Source of the DNA: Acidimicrobiia bacterium
GTDB lineage: Bacteria > Actinomycetota > Acidimicrobiia > Acidimicrobiales > Ilumatobacteraceae
Length of the DNA: 8,229 nt
Direction of reading: 5' to 3'
Assembly: GCA_030425785.1 (NCBI GenBank)
Contig: JAUHYJ010000143.1
Location: 1-8,229 of the forward strand
In this document: in pieces, positions 1-5,833 of the stretch
Numbering within the stretch: position 1 is the stretch's first letter
Layout of the letters: every line of letters starts with the position of its first letter
Notes under the pieces: model-generated
The model's database searches: none
The model's input: only the letters and a program-made list of their open reading frames with translations
What the model was told of the DNA's origin: nothing
Translations under genes and position numbers: made by a program

Positions 1-135
1 GGCGCCGACGAGCAGGTACCGGAACGCGGCGCTGGCGGCGCGCCGCGCGGGCGACCACGTACCGGGGGCGATCTCGAACGCCCGCCCCATCGCCTCGCCG
101 CTCGACTCGACGGCGCTCTCGAGGCGGCGGTGGGG
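1..135 (-). CDS. Fragment of a high-GC minus-strand gene, product not recognised
   Basis: Read on the minus strand from about 135 down to 1, one frame is open and has G or C at almost every third codon position, the same signature as the actinobacterial genes further right. The peptide contains GRAFEIAPGTWSPARRAA and runs off the left edge. An in-frame ATG lies at 90-88, but the frame is also open upstream of it, so the true start is unclear. The right limit is where the plus-strand protoporphyrinogen oxidase similarity begins (about 135-145), which I take as a junction. I do not recognise the family. The call rests on base composition and an open frame only. Confidence 0.35.
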
Positions 136-426
136 GGCGACCTGCAACAAATCATGGGATTCAGCGCGACTCCCATCGCCGCCCGGTTCTCGCGTTGGGA
201 GCGCTCGATGGCCCAGTATCAGGTTGGACACGCCGAGACGCTGCGCGCCATTGAAGGCCGTCTCGAAAACCTTCCCGGTCTGTATCTGTCCGGCAACGGC
301 TACGACGGAATCGGAGTGCCCGACTGCATTCGACGAAGTCGTGCAGCTGTTCGCGCGATTCTCGGAAATCGCCCCAACTCATCCGCGGCGCCCCCTGTCG
401 CCACGGACGCAACGCGCCTACGATAG
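135..426 (+). CDS. hemY: Protoporphyrinogen oxidase, C-terminal fragment
   Basis: This is the 3' end of a gene for the FAD enzyme that oxidises protoporphyrinogen IX to protoporphyrin IX in haem synthesis. The peptide shows the family's C-terminal signature in order: RW.RSMAQYQVGH, then IEGRLENLPGLYLSGN, then NGYDGIGVPDCI, the last being the closing FAD-binding segment. The reading frame ends at TAG 424-426. About 95 residues remain of a protein usually near 450-480. The frame stays open to base 1, but upstream of about 135 it no longer resembles the family, and coding signal there switches to the minus strand, so the 5' part is missing at a junction. The symbol hemG is also used for this oxygen-dependent form. 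The family call is firm; the exact 5' limit is uncertain by about 15 bases. Confidence 0.85.
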
Positions 427-458
427 AGATCTAAAGACACGAGATGTCACAAAGAAAC

Positions 459-465
459 GGAGAAG
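459..465 (+). promoter_or_regulatory. Ribosome binding site of the lipoprotein gene
   Basis: GGAGAAG lies 5 bases before ATG 471. It decides the lipoprotein start in favour of 471 over the in-frame ATG at 444, because only 471 has a Shine-Dalgarno match and a proper signal peptide directly after it. Confidence 0.6.
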
Positions 466-470
466 TTCAC

Positions 471-850
471 ATGCCCTCAGCTCGCTATTTCGTCTTGTCG
501 TTCACATTCTTCGCTCTGTTGATCGCCGCTGGCTGCGGTAAGAAGAAGGCTCCAGTGCTGCCTCCAGCCCCGCTGGACACCTCGCCTCCTGCAGCTCGCA
601 CGGCGCCGGCCCCCACCGCTGTACTCGAGGTCGAGCCGTCGCGCATCCTCGCCGGCGAAAAGGCCATCCTGCGCTGGCGCTCAACTGGTGCGACGCGCGC
701 TGAGATCACTCCCGGCGCCGGATCGGTAGAGACGACCGGCATGATGGAGGTCTCGCCCACCGCCGACACGCTGTTCCGGCTCAATGTCGCCGGCATCGGG
801 GGCGAGGCCACCGCCACGGCCAAGCTGACCGTGATGCCCTCCCGCGCCGA
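471..850 (+). CDS. Lipoprotein with Ig-like domain (Pal/OmpA-type N-terminus), 3' truncated
   Basis: The N-terminus is a lipoprotein signal peptide: MPSARY, a hydrophobic stretch (FVLSFTFFALLIAAG), then the lipidated Cys at residue 22, followed by GKKK. A Pro/Ala-rich linker follows (about 27-50). Then comes a beta-rich, Ig-like repeat of about 70 residues with AILRWRSTGAT, a central Val-rich strand and SPTADTLFRLNVAG. This arrangement resembles the N-terminus of acidobacterial peptidoglycan-associated lipoproteins, in which an OmpA domain would follow. Here the frame passes with no stop into the N-terminus of kup at about 840-878. The OmpA part is absent, and I read the continuation as a junction artefact. 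The gene starts 44 bases after the protoporphyrinogen oxidase stop, a normal same-strand spacing. Outer-membrane location is inferred; the Pal assignment is moderate. Confidence 0.6.
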
Positions 851-878
851 CGACGGGCTCGGGGGACGGCGTCCCGGC
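840..878. other. Probable chimeric junction, foreign block to actinobacterial kup
   Basis: Upstream codons belong to the lipoprotein's Ig-like domain (ending near ATAKLTVMPS). Downstream, from GTG 879, the sequence is a full-length Kup. Base composition also changes, from moderate GC to strongly GC-rich third positions. The exact breakpoint cannot be placed from one sequence. Confidence 0.65.
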
Positions 879-2750
879 GTGACATCCGACGGGTCGAAGG
901 CGAGGACGGGGGCGCTGTCGCTGGCGGCGTTGGGGATCGTCTTCGGCGACATCGGCACCAGCCCGATCTACGCGTTCCGCGAATCGTTCGAGCACAGCGA
1001 ACTCGTGGTCGACCAGACGTCGGCGTACGGGGTCGCGTCGATCGTGTTCTGGTCGCTCGTCGTCGTCATCTCGATCAAGTACCTGCTGCTCGTCATGCGC
1101 GCCGACAACGACGGTGAGGGCGGCATCCTCGCCCTGACCGCGCTCGTCATGCCGAAGCCGGGCGATGCGCCCACGCGGATCGGTGCGCTCGTCATCACGC
1201 TCGGGGTGTTCGGCACCGCCCTGCTCTACGGCGACGGGTTGATCACGCCCGCCATCTCGGTGCTGTCGGCCGTCGAGGGGTTCGAGGTCGCGACCTCGGC
1301 GTTCTCCGACTGGGTCATCCCCGTGTCGATCGCGATCCTCGTCTCGCTGTTCGCCGTCCAGCGGCGGGGCACGGCCGGCATCGCGAAGGTGTTCAGCCCG
1401 GTGATGGTCGTGTGGTTCACGACGCTCGGCGTGCTCGGCGTCGCAGAGATCTCGCGCCACCCGGCCGTGCTGCGGGCGATCTCGCCGACGTACGGCATCG
1501 AACTATTCGTCGAGCGACCGTGGCGAGCGTTCCTCGCGCTCGGCTCGATCTTCCTCGTGGTCACCGGCGGCGAGGCGCTGTACGCCGACATGGGACACTT
1601 CGGTCGTCGGGCGATCCAGTGGTCGTGGTACGGGCTCGCGCTGCCCGGACTGCTGTGCAACTACTTCGGGCAAGCGGCGCTGCTGGCGCAGGGCCGCGAG
1701 GAGGTCGGCTCGCCGTTCTACGAGATGGCGCCGTCGTGGGCGATCACCCCACTCGCGTTGCTGGCGACGATGGCGACGGTCATCGCATCGCAGGCGTTGA
1801 TCTCCGGCGCGTTCTCGCTGACGGCCCAGGCGGTGCAACTCGACTACTTCCCACGCCTCGCGATCCGGCACACGTCGAGCGTGCACTCCGGCCAGGTGTA
1901 CGTGCCGGCGGTCAACTGGGGGTTGATGCTCGGCTGCGTCGGGCTCGTGCTCACGTTCCGGACGTCGAGCGCGCTCGCCTCGGCCTACGGCATCGCCGTG
2001 ACGACGACGATGCTCATCACGACGCTCATCTTCTACCGGGTCGTCCGCGAGCGGTGGGGGTGGAGTGCGGCCAAGGCGTTCGCCCTCTTGCTGCCGTTCG
2101 CCGTCGTCGATCTCGCGTTCCTCGCCGCCAACATCCCGAAGATCCCGAGCGGCGGCTGGTTCCCGCTTCTCGTCGGCTTCGTGCTCGTGATGGGGATGAC
2201 GACCTGGCGGCGCGGGCGGCAGCTCGTCGCGGCGCGGATCAGGCGCGGCGAGCGTGCGATCACCGATCTCGTCGCCGACCCGCTGTTCGTCGACGCCGCC
2301 GAGGTCGACGGCAGCGCGGTCTACCTCTTCAAGGACCCGGGCGCGGCGCCGCCGGCGCTGTTGGCGAACCTCCGTCACAACCGGGTCCGGCACCGCTTGA
2401 TCGTGCTGGTGTCGGTCGAGATGGTCGAACGGCCACACATGGCCGTGCGCAAGGTCGCCCGGTACACGCGCCTCGCGCCCCAGGTCGTGCAGGTGCGGCT
2501 GCGGTTCGGCTACCGCGACCGGCCCGACGTGCCCGACGCGCTCGCTCGGCTCGCCGTGGCGGGGTTCGACGAGGGGGCGGCGACCTACTTCCTCGGTCGC
2601 GAGACGGTCGAGGCGACGAAGGCGCCCGGCATGCACCCGTGGCGGGAGCGCCTCTTCGTGCTGATGAACCGCAGCGCCGCGAACGCATCGCGCTTCTTCC
2701 ACCTCCCGCCCGATCGGGTCTTCGAGGTGAACACCCACGTGCCCATCTGA
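879..2750 (+). CDS. kup: Kup low-affinity potassium uptake transporter
   Basis: Inner-membrane K+ uptake protein of the KUP/HAK/KT family, thought to act as a K+/H+ symporter. From GTG 879 the protein is 623 residues, the usual family length. Hallmarks appear in order: FGDIGTSPIYAFRE (22-35), DNDGEGGILAL (76-86), YGDGLITPAISVLSAVEG (117-134), GGEALYADMGHFG (230-242), NYFGQAALL, ASQALISGAFSLTAQA and GQVYVPAVNW. Acidic residues D24, E133 and E232 match the positions reported as important in E. coli Kup (D23, E116, E229). About 12 hydrophobic segments are followed by a soluble C-terminal domain from roughly residue 445. I chose GTG 879 because the family begins 10-20 residues before GDIGTSP, and a GGGGGA stretch lies about 12 bases upstream. 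The same frame is open back to 444, giving a 768-residue ORF, but its first 145 residues are the unrelated lipoprotein. No operon partner is visible. Confidence 0.93.
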   Translation: MTSDGSKARTGALSLAALGIVFGDIGTSPIYAFRESFEHSELVVDQTSAYGVASIVFWSLVVVISIKYLLLVMRADNDGEGGILALTALVMPKPGDAPTRIGALVITLGVFGTALLYGDGLITPAISVLSAVEGFEVATSAFSDWVIPVSIAILVSLFAVQRRGTAGIAKVFSPVMVVWFTTLGVLGVAEISRHPAVLRAISPTYGIELFVERPWRAFLALGSIFLVVTGGEALYADMGHFGRRAIQWSWYGLALPGLLCNYFGQAALLAQGREEVGSPFYEMAPSWAITPLALLATMATVIASQALISGAFSLTAQAVQLDYFPRLAIRHTSSVHSGQVYVPAVNWGLMLGCVGLVLTFRTSSALASAYGIAVTTTMLITTLIFYRVVRERWGWSAAKAFALLLPFAVVDLAFLAANIPKIPSGGWFPLLVGFVLVMGMTTWRRGRQLVAARIRRGERAITDLVADPLFVDAAEVDGSAVYLFKDPGAAPPALLANLRHNRVRHRLIVLVSVEMVERPHMAVRKVARYTRLAPQVVQVRLRFGYRDRPDVPDALARLAVAGFDEGAATYFLGRETVEATKAPGMHPWRERLFVLMNRSAANASRFFHLPPDRVFEVNTHVPI

Positions 2751-2793
2751 CCCTCGGCCATGCCGCCGGGTTCCTGCGATGAGCCGCCGTCTC

Positions 2794-2824
2794 GCGCCGA
2801 TCGGTACCATCGCGCGGTCGGCGC
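2794..2824 (+). promoter_or_regulatory. Possible promoter region with inverted repeat before the DinB-type gene
   Basis: The 105-base gap after kup holds a perfect 7-bp inverted repeat, GCGCCGA (2794-2800) with TCGGCGC (2818-2824). Nested inside is CGAT-CGGTACC-ATCG, and TACCAT (2805-2810) resembles an actinobacterial -10 box. This could be a promoter with an operator. No -35 match is obvious, and short inverted repeats are common at this GC content. Confidence 0.25.
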
Positions 2825-2855
2825 AGAGGGCGCCGCCGGGGTCGAAGGAGTCGTC

Positions 2856-3377
2856 ATGACCGGAATCGCACAGGTGTGGCAGCAGGCAGCCGACAAGTGG
2901 TCGGAGTTGATCGCCCAGGTCGGCGACGACCAGTGGAGCGCGTCGACGACGTGCGACGGCTGGACGGTGCGCGATCTCGTCGATCACACGATGCACTGGC
3001 AGGGGCAGGGCGGCGCCATCCTCGGGGCCGGTACGAGCGCCGGCGACGACTGGGCGACGATCGAGCCGGCGCTGGGTGCCGCCTTGCAGGATCCGTCGAA
3101 TCTCGAGGGCACGGCCGAGCAGATGGGCGGGATGCCCAAGCAGCAGGTCGCCGGGTTCGTCATCGGGGACCTCCTGATCCACTCATGGGATCTCGCTCGA
3201 TCGATCGGGGCCGACGAGACGCTCCCGATCGAAGCGGTCGAGTCGACCCTGATGGGGCTGCAGCGGGTGCCCGACCAGATGCTGCGGAGTTCGAACATGT
3301 TCGGACCGCCGGTCGAGGTCGCCGACGACGCATCGCCGCAGGATCGCCTGCTCGCGTTCGTCGGCCGGCAGCCGTGA
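2856..3377 (+). CDS. DinB-superfamily (TIGR03086/mycothiol-dependent isomerase-like) protein
   Basis: A 173-residue protein of the actinobacterial group related to mycothiol-dependent maleylpyruvate isomerase and the wider DinB/YfiT four-helix fold. The N-terminal part has the typical W..T.CDGWTVRDLVDHTMHW (about 27-48). The second signature, GDLLIHSWDLARSIG, is at 104-118. Candidate metal ligands are H44, D105 and H109, matching the His plus E/DxxxH pattern of the fold. ATG 2856 is chosen over the upstream in-frame ATG 2760, because GAAGGAG (2844-2850) sits 5 bases before it and family similarity starts there. The stop overlaps the next gene's GTG by four bases (GTGA, 3374-3377), so the two are probably co-translated. 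Substrate is unknown; thiol-linked chemistry is inferred from family and neighbour. Confidence 0.8.
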   Translation: MTGIAQVWQQAADKWSELIAQVGDDQWSASTTCDGWTVRDLVDHTMHWQGQGGAILGAGTSAGDDWATIEPALGAALQDPSNLEGTAEQMGGMPKQQVAGFVIGDLLIHSWDLARSIGADETLPIEAVESTLMGLQRVPDQMLRSSNMFGPPVEVADDASPQDRLLAFVGRQP

Positions 3378-4042
3378 CAGGCACCGGGTCGAGCACGACC
3401 GAACCGATCCTGGCGTTGCGGCGCGGCGGCAAGGCCGTCGTGCTGATGACGACGCGCGGGGATTGGTGACCGTACTGCTGCGGCCAGCTCGTGCGGCTGG
3501 CATCGATGGCGGACCGCATCCATGCGGCCGGTGGTGAGGTGATCTCGGTCTCGGTCGACTCGCCCGAGCGCCAGGCCGCGATGTTCCGGCGGTGGCCGAC
3601 CCCACATGTCTGGTACGAATCCGACCCGGGCGGCGAGCGCATCCTGCAGCCCCTCGACCTGTACGACCCCGACGAGCGCGACGGGATCGCGTTGCCGGCA
3701 CTGCTGGTGATCGACCCGGACGGCAACGAGGTGTTCGGCTACCGGGGCGGCGATTTCGCCGACCGCCGCCACGACGATGACGTCGTCGAGGCGCTCGAGG
3801 CGCTCGACCTCGGCGCGATCGACGCGCCCGCGGGCGGTCCCGACGACCCGGATGTCGACGTCGACCAGCGGTCGGCGTTCACGCCGGCGATGCTCGGCCC
3901 GTACTTCCGCGGCAACCGCATGGCGGCGGTGGCGATCCAGCGTCGCCTCGACGACGACGAGGCCCGGCACGTCGCGCGCGAACACCGACAGATGTGCGAG
4001 GCGATCCTTGAGGCGTGGGACCAGGTGCGACAGGGGTCCTGA
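3374..4042 (+). CDS. Peroxiredoxin-like (AhpC/TSA) protein, putative selenoprotein with in-frame UGA (Sec32)
   Basis: Read through the TGA at 3467-3469, this frame encodes 222 residues of a thioredoxin-fold, AhpC/TSA-type redox protein. The order is a first strand KAVVLMTTRGDW (20-31), the active site U32-P-Y-C35-C36-GQL, then EVISVSVDSPERQAAM (55-70), SDPGGERILQPLDLYDP (83-99) and ALPALLVIDPDGNEVFGY, where P108 is the likely cis-proline. A helical C-terminal extension of about 80 residues carries PYFRGNRMAAVAIQRR. Family members have RGxWCPYC, so the TGA replaces exactly the first Cys. Frame and similarity continue unbroken on both sides. A SECIS-like hairpin follows the TGA. Start GTG 3374 overlaps the preceding stop (GTGA), suggesting coupling; no strong Shine-Dalgarno is seen. 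UGA is the normal stop of the neighbouring genes, so the code is standard. A caller would report only 3491-4042 and lose the active site. Alternatives are a point mutation or a sequencing error in a TGC codon. Confidence 0.75.
3470..3512 (+). promoter_or_regulatory. Putative bacterial SECIS element
   Basis: Directly after the in-frame TGA (3467-3469), GCCAGC (3483-3488) pairs perfectly with GCTGGC (3496-3501). A U-G pair (3489/3495) closes an apical loop CGUGC (3490-3494), with G as its second base. The loop begins 20 nt after the UGA. A short lower stem is possible between CCGT (3470-3473) and GCGG (3509-3512). Bacterial SECIS models call for a stem-loop whose loop lies roughly 16-37 nt past UGA with a G in the first two loop bases, which this meets. 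SelB recognition is inferred. Confidence 0.6.
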
Positions 4043-4121
4043 GGACGCGGCGGCCGACGATCGGCGTGCCGCTCCGGCGGGGGCGCTTCGTAGGATGCAC
4101 TGCACCGACCCATCCGACGAC

Positions 4122-4127
4122 AGGGAG
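4122..4127 (+). promoter_or_regulatory. Ribosome binding site of the MT0933-type gene
   Basis: AGGGAG ends 7 bases before ATG 4135 and selects that start over the in-frame upstream ATG at 4015, which lies inside the preceding gene. TAGGAT at 4091-4096 could be the -10 box of a promoter in the 92-base gap, giving a leader of about 30 bases, but no -35 match is clear. Confidence 0.5.
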
Positions 4128-4134
4128 AACGCAC

Positions 4135-4383
4135 ATGGGACTGCTCGACAAGGCGAAGCTCGACAAGGCCAAGGGCCTGCTCGGCAAGAAGGCCGACAAG
4201 GTGCGCGGCGGGATCGACAAGGCTGCCGACGTCGCCTCGAAGAAGCTCGGTCACAAGGTCGACAAGGAGAAGATCGACGGCTACGCCGAGAAGGCCAAGG
4301 GCGCGGTCGACAAGCTCGCCGACGAGCCGGCGACCGGAGCGGCCGGCACCGCCGGCAGCGGCGACGAACCCGCCGGCGCGTGA
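4135..4383 (+). CDS. MT0933/Rv0909-type antitoxin-like small protein
   Basis: An 82-residue, Lys- and Asp-rich, helical and soluble protein. It begins MGLLDKAK and repeats short (L)DKAK/GKKADK units, then GGIDKAADVASKKLGHKVDKEKIDGYAEKAKGAVDKL, the pattern of the actinobacterial MT0933 antitoxin family (Rv0909 in M. tuberculosis). The last ~18 residues are a low-complexity Ala/Gly tail. In M. tuberculosis the partner toxin Rv0910 is an SRPBCC-fold protein; no such gene adjoins here. The stop overlaps the phosphatase start by four bases (GTGA, 4380-4383), so those two are probably co-translated. Many members of this family are annotated as antitoxin by similarity alone, so a role in toxin control is unproven here. 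Confidence 0.7.
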   Translation: MGLLDKAKLDKAKGLLGKKADKVRGGIDKAADVASKKLGHKVDKEKIDGYAEKAKGAVDKLADEPATGAAGTAGSGDEPAGA

Positions 4384-5180
4384 CGACCGACGCCCGGGTG
4401 CACTGGGCGCCGACGAATCTGCGTGAGCTCGGCGGGTACGCCACCCCGCACGGCCCGATCCGCCAGGGCGTGCTGTACCGCGGCGGGCGCATGGACGAGC
4501 TCGACGACGACGGCGTGGTCGTCTATCGCGGCCTGCGCCTGCACACCATCGTCGACCTGCGGCGCCCGGACGAGATCGCATCGATGCCGACACCGGTCTT
4601 CGGCAGTGAGCGCAACGTGCACCTGTCGGTGTCGACGGGCAACAACGCGTTCGCCGAGGCGGCTGCCAAGGCCGACGATCCGGTGACCGCACCCGAGGTG
4701 CTCGCCACGGCCGGCGACTACTTCCGCTCGCTCGTCACGGAGCGGTTGCACCTGTGGCGGCCGGTGGTCGACACGGTGTTCGAAGCCGACGGCGAGCCGC
4801 TGCTGTTCCACTGCACGGCCGGCAAGGACCGCACCGGCTTCCTGGCGGCGATGCTGCTCAAGTTCCTCGACGTCGACGACGCGACGGTGTTCGCCGACTT
4901 CGAGATGACGACGCACGTGCGGGCGCCATTCGTCGAACGGCGACTCGAGGAACGGCGCCGCGAACTGGCGGCGGCGCTGGGGATCGAGCCCGACGAGGTC
5001 GCACCGGCGTCGATGGATGCGTGGCGGCAGCTCATGTCGTCGCCGCCGGAGTTCCTGCGCGCGAGCTTCGACGTGGTCGAACGCGACTGGGGCGACTGGC
5101 AGACGCTGCGACGCGACGGGCTCGGCATCGACGACGACGCACTCGCGCAGTGGCGTGCTCGCGTCGTCGACGCCGGCTGA
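4380..5180 (+). CDS. Protein tyrosine/serine phosphatase (Y_phosphatase3-type)
   Basis: A 266-residue cysteine-based phosphatase. The N-terminal NLRELGGY (about 13-20) and QGVLYRGGRMDELDDDG are typical of the bacterial family that includes M. tuberculosis PtpB and lipid/protein dual phosphatases. IVDLRRPDEI follows. The P-loop HCTAGKDRTG is intact, with nucleophile C145 and phosphate-binding R151 (CX5R). The C-terminal half is helical with a REL/RRLEERRRE segment. GTG 4380 is chosen because NLRELGGY normally lies 10-20 residues from the N-terminus and the GTGA overlap couples it to the preceding gene; the frame is open further upstream but overlaps other genes. No signal peptide is visible, so it is cytoplasmic. 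The substrate cannot be told from sequence. Confidence 0.88.
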   Translation: MTTDARVHWAPTNLRELGGYATPHGPIRQGVLYRGGRMDELDDDGVVVYRGLRLHTIVDLRRPDEIASMPTPVFGSERNVHLSVSTGNNAFAEAAAKADDPVTAPEVLATAGDYFRSLVTERLHLWRPVVDTVFEADGEPLLFHCTAGKDRTGFLAAMLLKFLDVDDATVFADFEMTTHVRAPFVERRLEERRRELAAALGIEPDEVAPASMDAWRQLMSSPPEFLRASFDVVERDWGDWQTLRRDGLGIDDDALAQWRARVVDAG

Positions 5181-5220
5181 TCGGGAACCGACCGGCCCGC
5201 CGGGGGGTCAGGCGGCGTCG
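5168..5220. terminator. Possible bidirectional terminator hairpin between convergent genes
   Basis: CGACGCCG (5168-5175) pairs perfectly over 8 bp with CGGCGTCG (5213-5220), with a smaller CCGG/CCGG hairpin (5192-5203) in the loop. It spans the stops of the two convergent genes, where a shared terminator would be expected. There is no T-run, the arms lie within coding sequence, and such pairing arises easily at this GC content. Confidence 0.25.
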
Positions 5221-5747
5221 GGGCCCTCGGCCCGGATGCGCTCGACGTCGTCGATCGCGTCGCGGAGCCGCTGGAGCCAGTCGTCGGTGTGCTCGCCGAC
5301 GAGGCGGACGCACCAGGCGAGGGCATCGGCCCGCGAGCGGGCGACGCCGGCCGCGATGAGGGTGTCGAGCACCTGACGCTCGGGTTGACGCAGCCGCGTC
5401 ATCGTCGGGAGCGCGACGTGGGTGAACAGGACGGTGTGCCCGTCGATCGTCGCGCCCCAGCTGACCTTGCGGTCGAAGCGGTGCTCGGCGACGCGGGCGA
5501 TCTCGATGCGGCGGTCGCGGGTGTCGTCGCGGAACCGCTGGATGCGGCCCTCGATGGCAGCGGTGCGGGCGGCGTCGTCGTGCTCGCCTCCGGCCGTGTC
5601 GGTCGCGTCGTCGGGGGCGGGGACGGTGACGACGACGGTGATCTCGTCGCGGTCGACGGTGACCGACGGCGTGCCGGCCGCGGTCCACTCGTCGGGGAGA
5701 CGCCCGGCGAACCAGGCGGGGATGTTGGTGGCGGACGTGTCGCTCAT
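5208..5747 (-). CDS. Conserved actinobacterial protein with ribbon-helix-helix-like C-terminus
   Basis: 179 residues, starting at ATG 5747 and ending at TGA 5208. The N-terminal part (IPAWFAGRLPDEW, 9-21, then a beta segment at 29-43) is followed by an acidic variable stretch (45-60) and a charged helix (62-90). Then comes RKVSWGAT and a segment that looks like a ribbon-helix-helix unit: strand FTHVALPTMTRLRQ (108-121), helix ERQVLDTLIAAGVA (123-136), turn SR, helix ADALAWCVRLVGEH (140-153). The C-terminal tail is helical. I recognise the overall pattern as a conserved actinobacterial protein without known function. No Shine-Dalgarno precedes the ATG, and tandem repeats sit only 9 bases upstream, so the mRNA may be leaderless or nearly so. 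DNA binding and self-regulation are inferences. Confidence 0.75.
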   Translation of the reverse strand: MSDTSATNIPAWFAGRLPDEWTAAGTPSVTVDRDEITVVVTVPAPDDATDTAGGEHDDAARTAAIEGRIQRFRDDTRDRRIEIARVAEHRFDRKVSWGATIDGHTVLFTHVALPTMTRLRQPERQVLDTLIAAGVARSRADALAWCVRLVGEHTDDWLQRLRDAIDDVERIRAEGPDAA

Positions 5748-5756
5748 GGAGTGAGC

Positions 5757-5780
5757 TTACATAATTACATCATTACGTCA
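5757..5780. repeat. Three tandem 8-bp repeats, possible operator
   Basis: Three directly adjacent 8-bp units, TTACATAA (5757-5764), TTACATCA (5765-5772) and TTACGTCA (5773-5780), lie in the gap between divergent genes. They form a sharply AT-rich island in otherwise GC-rich sequence. On the minus strand they read TGACGTAA, TGATGTAA, TTATGTAA and end 9 bases before ATG 5747, overlapping where a -10 box for that gene would be. Tandem 8-bp sites are how some ribbon-helix-helix repressors bind (MetJ is the classic case), which suits the RHH-like product of the adjacent gene. Confidence 0.55.
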
Positions 5781-5833
5781 ACCTGACCGGGCGACGGGGA
5801 CGTCCGGGATCACGCTGTGGTAGCCATGGCGCC

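Noticed and set aside
444..2750. A novel lipoprotein-potassium transporter fusion
   Set aside because: It is explained better by an in-frame chimeric junction; Kup is complete from GTG 879.
1503..3182. Long minus-strand ORF of 559 codons
   Set aside because: It is the shadow of kup and the DinB-type gene in high-GC sequence: Arg/His/Asp-rich translation, no family signature.
3467..3469. TGA as a normal stop, making the peroxiredoxin-like gene a pseudogene
   Set aside because: The frame and family similarity continue directly after it with no other stop or frameshift to 4042, the TGA falls exactly on the catalytic Cys position, and a SECIS-like hairpin follows. A point mutation or read error is not fully excluded.
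3467..3469. UGA read as Trp or Gly under an alternative genetic code
   Set aside because: Neighbouring genes of the same segment end in TGA at expected positions (kup, the DinB-type, MT0933-type, phosphatase and acyl-CoA dehydrogenase genes) and use TGG for Trp, so the code is standard.
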